Positions 49,127-57,557 of a stretch of 64,000 bases of DNA are shown here, one piece after another. Position 1 is the stretch's first letter. Every line of letters starts with the position of its first letter. Location of the stretch: contig NZ_ATHV01000063.1 of assembly GCF_000422205.1 (NCBI RefSeq), positions 1 to 64,000 of the forward strand. Direction: 5' to 3'. The notes below the pieces were generated by a model. The model made no database searches and was not told where the DNA came from. It saw only the letters and a list, made by a program, of their open reading frames with translations. The DNA is from Desulfovibrio sp. X2 (GTDB lineage: Bacteria; Desulfobacterota; Desulfovibrionia; Desulfovibrionales; Desulfovibrionaceae). A program made the position numbers and the translations under genes.

Positions 49127-50167
49127 TCAGCCCCTGGCGAAGGCGAGCATGGCCTCGGCCAGGTTGTGCAGGCTCTGCCAGCCCGCGTAGAACTGGGCCA
49201 GGGTCTCGAGCCCCAGGCGCTTGGTGATGTCGTGGGCGCGCAGGTCGAGCAGGCGCGCGTCCGCCCTGTCCAGGGCCAGGAGCAGGTCCGCTCCGGGATG
49301 GGGGTTCTGCAGAAAGGCCACGTGGTCCGAAAGCCCCGCGGCCATGGCCTCGCCCAGGGCGCGCAGCTCGGGCTCGAGGATGAGCCTGACCCCGCCCCGG
49401 CGCCCCTCGCCGCCGCTGGGCACCAGGAGGGCCTGGGCCAGGCCGTGCAGGCTCTCGCGCGCGGCCCCGGCAAGGTTCATGGATTTGATCGTGCGCTCGC
49501 GGTAGGCGGAGAAGAACCATGCCTCGCGCGTCAGGGCCTTGTTCATCAGGTCGCGGCAGTTCATGTACTCGCGGTCCAGCGTGTCCAGGGTTCCGGGAGG
49601 CACGGCCTGTTGCCGGTCCACGAAGGCGTCCATGAGCACGGGCAGGAGCCGCGCGGCCTCCTGGAAATAGGCCGCTATGGCCTGGCGCAGCGCCTTGGAG
49701 GCGCGGTCCGGGAAGAAGGCCAGCGAGACCACCACAGCAGCGCACACCCCCACCATGATCTCCACCATGCGCTCGATGGCGTAGGCCCAGTCCCCACCGT
49801 CGTGGATGCAGACCAGATAGGCGATGGACACGGTGATGGCGGCCATGCGGAAGTGCTTGGTGTAGCTGATGAGGAAGGCGCAGATGAATATCGCCAGGAA
49901 GAGGCAGACCGGCGTGCCGAGCGTGGGCGTGAGGATGAGCGCCGCGATGCTCAGAAGGCAGCCGATGATGGTTCCGGAGGCGCGGTAGAGCGCCATCTGC
50001 AGCGTGTCCGCCACGTAGGTCTGGACCACGATGACCGCGGAGACGGTGGCGATGTAGGGGTAGTGGGACCCGGCGGCCAGGGCTCCGGCGTATCCCAGGA
50101 CCGAGGCCAGGCCCACCTTGACGCCTTGGCGCAGGTTGAAGGGCAGGGTTTCTCTGAAGCGGCTCAC
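49127..50167 (-). CDS. FUSC-family membrane transporter
   Basis: 346 residues. Six hydrophobic helices fill about 15-175 (SVLGYAGALAAG, IATVSAVIVVQTYVADTLQ, ALYRASGTIIGCLLS), followed by a helical cytoplasmic domain. This is the FUSC/aromatic acid exporter half-unit, working as an oligomer to export aromatic acids or stabilise polyamine balance. It starts with GTG at 50167, backed by GGAGGAACC. Divergent from the solute-binding-protein gene, with a perfect palindrome between them. Confidence 0.82.
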   Translation of the reverse strand: MSRFRETLPFNLRQGVKVGLASVLGYAGALAAGSHYPYIATVSAVIVVQTYVADTLQMALYRASGTIIGCLLSIAALILTPTLGTPVCLFLAIFICAFLISYTKHFRMAAITVSIAYLVCIHDGGDWAYAIERMVEIMVGVCAAVVVSLAFFPDRASKALRQAIAAYFQEAARLLPVLMDAFVDRQQAVPPGTLDTLDREYMNCRDLMNKALTREAWFFSAYRERTIKSMNLAGAARESLHGLAQALLVPSGGEGRRGGVRLILEPELRALGEAMAAGLSDHVAFLQNPHPGADLLLALDRADARLLDLRAHDITKRLGLETLAQFYAGWQSLHNLAEAMLAFARG

Positions 50168-50363
50168 GGTTCCTCCACAACGCGATGCGCGAAACGGCCG
50201 CACGCGCGGCGTCGGCCCCGCTTTAACAAAGTTTGCCGCAGAGGTCTTCCCTTCCGGAGCCCTCTCCGCCGTCAGCGGCCCGCCGTTGCCGCACGGGCCC
50301 TCCCGGGCTCCGCCTCCATCGGCGGAGAATATCGTTCGCCGCATCTTGCAATACTGTCCCCTC

Positions 50364-50383
50364 ATATGCCAATATTGGCATAT
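50364..50383. promoter_or_regulatory. Perfect 20-bp palindrome in a divergent promoter region
   Basis: ATATGCCAAT/ATTGGCATAT is fully self-complementary with no spacer, 27 bases before the solute-binding-protein ATG and 197 bases from the FUSC start. Most likely an operator for a dimeric regulator not encoded nearby. Confidence 0.7.
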
Positions 50384-50410
50384 TGCCCACGCCCAACGCT
50401 TGGGGACCCC

Positions 50411-51163
50411 ATGATGGGACCGATCCTCGGCATCATCCTGCTGCTGCTCGCGCTCGCGCCGCTCCCGGCGTCGGCCTTCAGACCGGTGCGCGGCCCGATC
50501 GTGCTCGCCACCCACGACCTCGCCCCCTACGGCAGCTATGACGAATTCGGCCGTTTCAACGGCCTGGCCGTGGGCGTGGTCCGCGCCGCGCTGCGCCGCA
50601 TGGGCGTGGACTGCGTGATCCGGGTCGTGCCCTGGAAGCGGGCCCAGGAACTGGTGCGCCACGACCAGGCCGACGGGTTCTTCGCGGCCGCGCCGAACAG
50701 GGAGCGGGACGCATACGCTCTCTTCTCGGAGCCCATCGCCGAGCAGGAGTACGCCTGGTACCTGCGGGCGGACAGCCCGCTCGACCCGCGAAGCCCGGAC
50801 TTCAGGGACAAGGCCCTGGTCAGCAGCTTCCTCGGGGCGAACATGAACCTGGTGCTCGTCCGCAGCGGCTACCACGTGGCGCGCGCACAGCCGGAGAACA
50901 CCCGCGACCTCCTGAAGATGCTCGAGGCGGGCCGGCTGGACGCGGTCATGGCCAACAGGCTGGTCATGGACAGGATACTGCGCGACATGGGGCAGGAGGA
51001 CAGGGTCAGGGCCTCCCCCTTCACCCACACCCCGCTCGGGGTCTATTTCTCCAAGGATTTCATCGCCCGAAACCCGGGCTTCCTCAAGGAGTTCAACGCC
51101 CGGGTGCGGGAGGTCAGGGGGGCCGAGAGCGCGGCGCCCGGCGCCGGGCAGTTCCGGCGCTAG
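50411..51163 (+). CDS. Periplasmic solute-binding protein, family 3 type
   Basis: 250 residues with a signal peptide (hydrophobic 4-18, cleavage after ASA at about 22). PIVLATHDLAPYGSYDEFGRFNGLAVGVVRAALRRMG-like opening residues and KALVSSFLGANMNLVL and LLKMLEAGRLDAVM are typical of the amino-acid-binding fold used in ABC transport and sensing. No permease is linked, so it may feed a sensor instead. Its TAG and that of the convergent hybrid kinase share the same CTAG. Confidence 0.8.
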   Translation: MMGPILGIILLLLALAPLPASAFRPVRGPIVLATHDLAPYGSYDEFGRFNGLAVGVVRAALRRMGVDCVIRVVPWKRAQELVRHDQADGFFAAAPNRERDAYALFSEPIAEQEYAWYLRADSPLDPRSPDFRDKALVSSFLGANMNLVLVRSGYHVARAQPENTRDLLKMLEAGRLDAVMANRLVMDRILRDMGQEDRVRASPFTHTPLGVYFSKDFIARNPGFLKEFNARVREVRGAESAAPGAGQFRR

Positions 51164-53259
51164 CTGTCCCGTTCCCGGCCGTCCGCGGCCCGGCCGGCGT
51201 CCAGGGAGGCCTGCACGCGGCAGAGCGCGTGCACGAGCTGGGCGGAGTCGATGGGCTTGGCGATGTAGTCGGTCATGCCCGCGGCCAGGAACTCCTCCCG
51301 GTCGCCCGCCATGGCGTGGGCCGTGACCGCGATGACCGGGATGTCCGCCTTGGGTCCGAAGGCGGTCCGGTCGCGGAGCGCCCGGGTGGCCTCCAGGCCG
51401 TCCAGTTCCGGCATCTGCACGTCCATGAGCACGAGGTCGAAATCGTCCGCCCGCAGGGCTTGCAGCGCCTCGCGGCCGTTCTCCACGGCCGTCACCTCCT
51501 GGCCGAGCTTCTCGAGCAGCCGCGTGGCGAAGAGCCTGTTCATCCGCTCGTCCTCGGCGAGCAGGATGCGCAGCCCGGGCCGCAGTTCGGAGAGCGGCGC
51601 GCCCGCGGAGGCCGCAGCGCCGCTCCCGGCCTCGGGCAGGCCCAGGGGCAGGGAGACGTAGAACGCCGACCCCACGCCCTGCTCGGTCTCCACGGCCATG
51701 GTGCCGCCCATGAGCTCCACCAGGCGCTTGGAGATGGTCAGGCCGAGCCCTGCGCCCTGGTGGCGCCGCGACTTGCCTGTGTCGGCCTGCATGAAGCCCG
51801 TGAAGATGATGCCGAGCTTGTCGTCCGGGATGCCGATGCCGCTGTCCCTGACCGTAAAGAGCACGCGGACCTCTCCGGGGCACGGCGAAGGCAGCCCGCA
51901 GGCCTCCACGACGACGCCTCCCTGCTCGGTGAACTTCATGGCGTTGCCCACGAGGTTGAACAGGACCTGGCGGATGCGCACCTCGTCGCCCAGGAGCACG
52001 GGCGGCAGGTCCGGCTCGATCCCGATGCCCAGGGAGAGCCGCTTTTCGCTGCCCAGGGGGCCGAAGGTCTCCACGATGGAGCCGATGAGGCCCTGGAGCG
52101 TGAATTCCTCTCGTACCAGCTCCATGCGCCCGGCCTCGACCCGGGAGAGGTCGAGGATGTCGCTCAGCAGCTCGGTCAGCCGGTCGCTCGAGCGGATGGC
52201 CATGTCCACGTACTGCCGCTGCTCGCCGTCCAGGGCCGTGCCTTTCAGGAGGTGCATCATGCCCAGCAGGCCGTTCAGCGGGGTGCGTATCTCATGGCTC
52301 ATGTTGGCCAGGAACTCGCTCTTGGCGCGGCTGGCCTCCTCGGCCTGGGCCTTGGCCGAAAGCATGGCCTCCTCGGCCCGCTTGCGGGCCGCCAGATCGA
52401 CGTCGAGGCAGAAGAGCTCGGGCTCGCAGCCCGGCACGGCGACTATGGCGTGGCTCGAGAGGACCTCCACCTCGGCCCCGTCCTTGCGGCGCAGGACGAG
52501 CTCAGCGGAGGGCAGGGGCTGGCCCGTCTCGACCATGCGCCGCACGTCCGCCCGGAAGGCCTCGTGCAGATGCGCGGGAAGCACGAGATCGCAGATGTTC
52601 CGGCCCACGGCCTCCTCGGCGCTGTAGCCGTAGAATTTCTCCGAGGCCGCGTTCCAGTAGCGCACGGTGCCGTCCGGGCGGTATCCCTGCACCGCGACCG
52701 AGGAGATGCCCGCAAAAAGCGTGCGGAAGCGCTCCTCGTTCTGCCGCACGGCCTGCTCCACCCTGCGGCGCTCCGTGATGTCGTGGAAGATGCAGTGGGT
52801 CTGCTTGAAGCGGCCGTCGGCGTCGCGCCCGATCTTGCCGTTGAAGGCCGCGAGGACCCTGGTGCCGTCCTTGCGCACGAGCTCGAACTCCACGCCGAGG
52901 ATCTCGCCCAGGGCCTTGAAGCGCGGGAAGTTCTCCTTGAAGTGGTCGCCCCACTCGTCGGCCAGGAAATCGCCGAAGTTCCGGCCCAGAACCTCTTCCC
53001 GCGAATAGCCGAGCGTCTCGAGCCAGGCCTGGTTGACCGCGAGGAAGTTGCCGTCGGCGTCGAGGGACTGGTAGCCGAGCGGGGCCTCCTCGAACAGCTG
53101 GCGGAAGCGTTCCTCGTCGCTCTGCCCTCCCACGGCGGGGGCGCCGGAGGCGGCCTCGAGCTCCGCCTCCAGCCGGGCGACCAGATCGCGGGCGGCCCGA
53201 AGTTCGCCCTCCAGGTCGCGCAACTGGCCCTTCTCTCTCTGGACCGCTTTCTGGCTCAT
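51160..53259 (-). CDS. Hybrid histidine kinase with two PAS domains and receiver
   Basis: 699 residues, no membrane helix, so cytoplasmic. A short coiled coil (10-35) is followed by PAS 1 (about 50-165), PAS 2 (about 175-290), HisKA with FLANMSHEIRTPLNG, HATPase with NLVGNAMKF and GAGLGLTIS, and a C-terminal receiver with LLAEDE and LVLMDVQMPELDG. The start at ATG 53259 has GAGGTC upstream; longer frame rejected. No histidine phosphotransfer protein is nearby, so the output is unknown. Confidence 0.88.
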   Translation of the reverse strand: MSQKAVQREKGQLRDLEGELRAARDLVARLEAELEAASGAPAVGGQSDEERFRQLFEEAPLGYQSLDADGNFLAVNQAWLETLGYSREEVLGRNFGDFLADEWGDHFKENFPRFKALGEILGVEFELVRKDGTRVLAAFNGKIGRDADGRFKQTHCIFHDITERRRVEQAVRQNEERFRTLFAGISSVAVQGYRPDGTVRYWNAASEKFYGYSAEEAVGRNICDLVLPAHLHEAFRADVRRMVETGQPLPSAELVLRRKDGAEVEVLSSHAIVAVPGCEPELFCLDVDLAARKRAEEAMLSAKAQAEEASRAKSEFLANMSHEIRTPLNGLLGMMHLLKGTALDGEQRQYVDMAIRSSDRLTELLSDILDLSRVEAGRMELVREEFTLQGLIGSIVETFGPLGSEKRLSLGIGIEPDLPPVLLGDEVRIRQVLFNLVGNAMKFTEQGGVVVEACGLPSPCPGEVRVLFTVRDSGIGIPDDKLGIIFTGFMQADTGKSRRHQGAGLGLTISKRLVELMGGTMAVETEQGVGSAFYVSLPLGLPEAGSGAAASAGAPLSELRPGLRILLAEDERMNRLFATRLLEKLGQEVTAVENGREALQALRADDFDLVLMDVQMPELDGLEATRALRDRTAFGPKADIPVIAVTAHAMAGDREEFLAAGMTDYIAKPIDSAQLVHALCRVQASLDAGRAADGRERDS

Positions 53260-53490
53260 CGAGACCTCACGTCCGCAAAGAGCACCCGACAGGAAGTTCC
53301 CCCAACTCCGGAAGGCGACCCAATGTAACGCGCGACTTTTCCGGAAATCAAGCTCCATGGGCGGCCGTCCCCGGGCAATCGCCTGCCGCGCCTTCCCCGG
53401 TATGGTTTCAGTGCCTTCTTGCACGCTCCCCGTGCCGTGCTATGCTCAGGGAAAAGCGGCTCCCCGCCGCGCATCCCTTCGGAGGTTTCC

Positions 53491-54504
53491 ATGATCGCCC
53501 GACGCAGCTTCCTGCAGACAGCCCTCGCCCTGACCGCGCTGCCCTTCGCGGCCCTCGCGCCCGCCGCCGCCATGGCCGCCGGGCTTCCCGAGCCCGGGAA
53601 GAAGGACGCCCAGGTGCCCGGCTACTTCCGCCTGCGGCTCGGCGGGGTGGAGATCACCGCCCTGTACGACGGGGCGGGCAAGGTGACCCCGGACATGCTG
53701 CACGGCGCGGACACGGCGGACATCGCCGCGCTGCTCCTGGCCGCGCGCCTGCCCGCGGCCGGTCCGGCGCCCACCGCCCTCAACTGCTTCCTCGTGGACA
53801 CGGGGAAGAACCTCGTCCTGGTGGACTGCGGCGCGGGCGGATATTTCGGCCCGCGCGCCGGGCGCCTCATGGGGAACCTCAGGGCCGCGGGCGTCGAGCC
53901 CGGGCGGATCGACACCGTGCTCCTGACCCACCTGCATTCCGACCACGCCCGCGGCCTGACGGACGAGGCGGGCCGCCCGGTCTTCCCCTCGGCCCGGCTG
54001 TTCGTGAGTGAGCCGGAGGTCGCCTACTGGCTGAGCGACGAGCGGCTGGCAACGGCCCCGGCGGACAAGCGCGACGGCCTCCTCGGGCTGCGCTCGGCTC
54101 TGGCCCCCTACCGGGCCGCGGACAGGCTCACGGTCTTTCCGCTGCGCAGGGGACCGCTCACCGACTTCGGCGGGCCGGAGGGCATCGAGGCCGTGCCGCT
54201 GCCCGGCCACACCCCGGGGCATTGCGGTTTCTCCGTGCGCGCGGGGAAGGAGTCGCTGCTCGCCTGGGGCGACATCGTGCACTGCGCGGCCGTGCAGTTC
54301 GCGCGGCCCGAGGTGACCATAGACTACGACGTGGACCAGGCGCAGGCCGCGGCCACCAGGGCGCGCGTGCTGGCCGAGGCGGACGCGGACGGCTGCTGGC
54401 TCGCCGGGGCGCACCTGCCCTTCCCCGCCCTCGGCCGCGTGCGCGCGCAGGGCAGGGGCTATGCCTGGGTGCCCGCGCAGTACGCCGTGCCGAGCGGCAT
54501 TTAG
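53491..54504 (+). CDS. Exported metallo-beta-lactamase-fold hydrolase
   Basis: 337 residues. An N-terminal signal MIARRSFLQTALALTALPF, with a twin-arginine pair at 4-5 and Phe-Leu after Ser, is Tat-like. THLHSDH at 146-152 gives the zinc ligands, with further ligands in GHTPGHCGF and GDIVHCAA. Closest in general layout to quorum-quenching lactonase/MBL hydrolases with a Tat signal. CGGAGGTTTCC precedes the ATG. The substrate is unknown. Confidence 0.85.
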   Translation: MIARRSFLQTALALTALPFAALAPAAAMAAGLPEPGKKDAQVPGYFRLRLGGVEITALYDGAGKVTPDMLHGADTADIAALLLAARLPAAGPAPTALNCFLVDTGKNLVLVDCGAGGYFGPRAGRLMGNLRAAGVEPGRIDTVLLTHLHSDHARGLTDEAGRPVFPSARLFVSEPEVAYWLSDERLATAPADKRDGLLGLRSALAPYRAADRLTVFPLRRGPLTDFGGPEGIEAVPLPGHTPGHCGFSVRAGKESLLAWGDIVHCAAVQFARPEVTIDYDVDQAQAAATRARVLAEADADGCWLAGAHLPFPALGRVRAQGRGYAWVPAQYAVPSGI

Positions 54505-54546
54505 GAGGCCCTTTCACCGGACGGCGCCGCGCGCCGGGAGGACGAC

Positions 54547-55638
54547 ATGCCGACAATCGAGCAGGGAACCTTGAAGGACCGCGCCGCCGGGGCCCTCATG
54601 GGCGCCTTCGTGGGCGACGCGCTGGGGCTCGGGCCCCACTGGTACTACGACCTGGCCGAGCTCCGCCGCGACTTCGGCGACTGGATCGACGGCTACACCG
54701 ACCCCAAGCCCGGCCGCTACCACGAGGGATGCCGGGCGGGACAGCTCTCCCAGGCGGGCTTCATCCTGAAGCTCACCCTGCGCTCGCTCGTCGAGCGCGG
54801 CGGCTACGACGCCGGGGACTTCTGCCGCCGCATGGACGAGGAGCTCTTCCCGCTGCTGGACGGCACGCCGGTGAGCGGCCCGGGCAACTACACCAGCCAG
54901 TCCATCCGCGAGGCCTGGCGCAGGCGCGTGCAGCAGAAGCTGCCCTGGGGGCAGACCGGCGGCAACGCGGACACCACCGAGGCCATCGAGCGCGCCCTGG
55001 CCATCGCCGTGCGCCTCGCCCGCGATCCGGGCAGGCTTGCCGCGGCCGTGGCGGAGAACGCCGCGCTGACCCAGGGCGACGACGTGGTGGTCTCCATGAC
55101 CGTGGCCTTCTGCGCGGTGCTCGGCCAGCTGGTGCAGGGCCACAGGTTCGACGCGAAGCTCTCCGACAGGCTCATGAAGCTGGTCAAGACCGGAGAGCTG
55201 CCCTTCCACGCCGTGACCCGCGACAACGTGCAGCCGCCCCGTCCGGGCGATCCCGATCCGCCGCGCGCGGGCAAGTTCGCCTCGCCCGACGCGCTGCTCA
55301 CGCCGTCCTACATGGCCCGGGCCGCGGCCGATCCGGACATCCGCATCGAGCCAGCCTGGAAGGTTTCGCTGGTCTACGGCATGCCGTGCGCCATCTACCA
55401 CCAGCTCCCGGCCGCCTACTACCTCGCGGCGCGCTTTGCCGACGACTTCGAGGCCGCGGTGCTGCACTCCGTGAACGGCGGCGGCCAGAACCAGGCGCGC
55501 AGCATCCTCGTGGGCGCGCTCGTGGGCGCGCAGACCGGGCTCTCGGGCATCCCCGGCCGCTTCCTCGACGGGCTCGAGGAGGCGGTCGAACTCCTCGACC
55601 TCTCGGCCAGGCTGGCCGAGGCGGCCGCCAGGGACTGA
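54547..55638 (+). CDS. ADP-ribosylglycohydrolase-fold protein with altered metal sites
   Basis: 363 residues of the DraG fold, with AAGALMGAFVGDALGLG at 13-29 and the helical core to the C-terminal GALVGAQTGLSGIP. In active family members di-magnesium ligands sit in TDDT-type and GGDTDT-type motifs. Here the corresponding segments read GQLSQ (65-69) and GGGQNQA (311-317), with Asp replaced by Gln or Asn. Catalysis of the classical kind is therefore doubtful; it could bind ADP-ribose or use another mechanism. It starts 42 bases after the MBL gene, with CGGGAGG upstream. Confidence 0.78.
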   Translation: MPTIEQGTLKDRAAGALMGAFVGDALGLGPHWYYDLAELRRDFGDWIDGYTDPKPGRYHEGCRAGQLSQAGFILKLTLRSLVERGGYDAGDFCRRMDEELFPLLDGTPVSGPGNYTSQSIREAWRRRVQQKLPWGQTGGNADTTEAIERALAIAVRLARDPGRLAAAVAENAALTQGDDVVVSMTVAFCAVLGQLVQGHRFDAKLSDRLMKLVKTGELPFHAVTRDNVQPPRPGDPDPPRAGKFASPDALLTPSYMARAAADPDIRIEPAWKVSLVYGMPCAIYHQLPAAYYLAARFADDFEAAVLHSVNGGGQNQARSILVGALVGAQTGLSGIPGRFLDGLEEAVELLDLSARLAEAAARD

Positions 55639-55666
55639 CCGGCAGGGCCGCCGCGGCCGGGAAGGC

Positions 55667-56146
55667 TCACTTCCCGGCCACGGCCGCCTGGTACCTGGCC
55701 AGAAGCTTCGGGTCGTCGATGGAGCCGTGGTGGTGGACCTGCCGCCAGCGCCCGCCCGCGAGCCTGAAGACCCGGGTCGTGCGGATGCGCAGGTCGAGCC
55801 GCTCGGCGCCCCGCGCGAACTCGCCGCGCTCCCGGCCCACGGCGTAGAAGACGTCCTGCGCCGCATGCAGGGTGTAGTCGTGAAACTCCACCCGGACCGT
55901 GGCCGGGCCGCCGAAGATGCGCGCGTAGACCGCGGAGATCTCCTCCCAGCCGCGCATGATGCCGCCGAGCGGATTGTCCATGGCGATGTCCCCGGCCTCG
56001 CGCAGCCAGTTCTCGCCCATGAGCGCGAGGTCGCGGCCGTTGAAGGCCTTGTAGAACTGGATCAGGCCGTGCTCGGGCCTTCCGGGGTCGCCCGGCTCCT
56101 CGTTTCCTGTTATGGGCTCGGTGATGGGAATCCAGACAGCTTCCAT
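55667..56146 (-). CDS. SnoaL/NTF2-like fold protein
   Basis: 159 residues with the cone fold of SnoaL/ketosteroid isomerase-like proteins: an N-terminal helix pair QFYKAFNGRDLALMGENW and four strands, including VEFHDYTLHAAQDVFYAVG and GRWRQVHHHGSID. Such proteins bind or isomerise small molecules; nothing fixes the ligand. Convergent with the DraG-like gene and divergent from the MFS gene. Confidence 0.75.
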   Translation of the reverse strand: MEAVWIPITEPITGNEEPGDPGRPEHGLIQFYKAFNGRDLALMGENWLREAGDIAMDNPLGGIMRGWEEISAVYARIFGGPATVRVEFHDYTLHAAQDVFYAVGRERGEFARGAERLDLRIRTTRVFRLAGGRWRQVHHHGSIDDPKLLARYQAAVAGK

Positions 56147-56292
56147 TCACGCCTCCGGCGGTTGAAGGAATTCCATCTGCAGCATGTAGCCCCTTCACGC
56201 GGCCGCAACAAGCCGACGCGGCTCCGTTCTGGACAGCGTCACGCGGCGGTCGTATGGACGCGGCGGACGAGGACGGCATGGGAGAGGATCAG

Positions 56293-57543
56293 ATGAAGAC
56301 GGACGGCACGGAAGACCGGCGGGGCTCGCGGCGGCTTCCCGCGGCCATAGTGACCCTCGGCTGGGTCAGCTTCTTCACGGACGTGGCCTCGGAGATGATC
56401 TACCCCGTGGTGCCCCTGTTCCTCACGTCCGTTCTCGGCGCCCCGGTCGTGGTGCTCGGGGCCATGGAGGGCGCGGCCGAGGCCCTGGTGAGCCTCATGA
56501 AGGGGTTCTCGGGCTGGCACTGCGACAGGATGGGGCGGCGGACCCCCTACGTGCGCGCGGGCTACGGCCTGGCGACCCTGTCCAAGCCCATGCTGGCCCT
56601 GGCCTTCGGCTGGCCCATGGTCTTCCTGGCGCGCATGGTGGACCGCCTGGGCAAGGGGCTGCGCACCACGGCGCGCGACACCATGATCGCGGAGGCGGCG
56701 CCGCCCGCCGTCGTCGGGCGTGCCTTCGGCTTCCACCGCGCCATGGACACGGCCGGGGCAGCCGTGGGCGTGCTCCTGGCCATGGGCCTCCTGGCCGTCC
56801 TTCCCGGGCGCTACAGGCTCATATTCCTGCTGGCGGCCCTGCCTGGGCTCGCAGCCGTCCGGCTGACCTTCCGGCTGCGCGACAGGACCGGCGAGGGGAT
56901 CGGCGACAGGACCGGCACGGCTCCATCCGAAACTTCGGCCGCCTGCGGGCAGCCCGCCTCCCGTTCGCCGGGAGCGGCCCTGCGCGGCCTGCCCCGCGGC
57001 TACTGGCAGGCCCTGGCCCTGCTCGGCCTCTTCGCCTTCGCCAACAGCACCGACACCCTCCTCGTCCTGCGGGCGAAGAGCCTCGGGCTGAGCGACGTGC
57101 AGGTCATGGCGGCCTACCTGCTCTTCAACCTCACCTACGCCCTCTCGGCCTATCCGGCAGGGATCGCGAGCGACCGCTTCGGCCGCTGGCGCATGATGCT
57201 CTCCGGCTGGGGACTCTACGCGCTGGTCTACCTGGGCTTCGCGACGGCAAGCGGACCGGCCTGGCCGTGGCTGCTCTTTCCCGCCTACGGGCTCTACATG
57301 GGGCTGACCGAGGGCGTGGGCAAGGCCATCGTGGCCGCCGGGCTCCCGGCCGAGCGCAAGGGCACGGCCATGGGCCTCTTCCTCATGGCCACCGGCTTCA
57401 TGACCCTGCTCGGCAGCCTGGCCGGGGGGCTGGCCTGGGACCTCATCGGCCCGCGCGCGCCTTTCGTCCTCGGGGGGGCCACGGCCGTGGCGGCGCTCGG
57501 CGCCGGACTGGCCGTGCGCCTCTTCTCCGCCAGGGACGCCTGA
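56293..57543 (+). CDS. Major facilitator superfamily transporter
   Basis: 416 residues from ATG 56293 (GGAGAGGATCAG upstream; ATGs at 56278 and 56254 have weaker signals). Twelve membrane helices with the loop 2-3 motif GWHCDRMGRRTPYVRAGY and ARMVDRLGKGLRTTARDTMIAE in the TM4-5 region, a pattern of putative multidrug or organic-anion MFS exporters. A polar loop of about 45 residues separates the halves. The substrate is unknown. Confidence 0.85.
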   Translation: MKTDGTEDRRGSRRLPAAIVTLGWVSFFTDVASEMIYPVVPLFLTSVLGAPVVVLGAMEGAAEALVSLMKGFSGWHCDRMGRRTPYVRAGYGLATLSKPMLALAFGWPMVFLARMVDRLGKGLRTTARDTMIAEAAPPAVVGRAFGFHRAMDTAGAAVGVLLAMGLLAVLPGRYRLIFLLAALPGLAAVRLTFRLRDRTGEGIGDRTGTAPSETSAACGQPASRSPGAALRGLPRGYWQALALLGLFAFANSTDTLLVLRAKSLGLSDVQVMAAYLLFNLTYALSAYPAGIASDRFGRWRMMLSGWGLYALVYLGFATASGPAWPWLLFPAYGLYMGLTEGVGKAIVAAGLPAERKGTAMGLFLMATGFMTLLGSLAGGLAWDLIGPRAPFVLGGATAVAALGAGLAVRLFSARDA

Positions 57544-57557
57544 GGCGGGCCCTCGGC

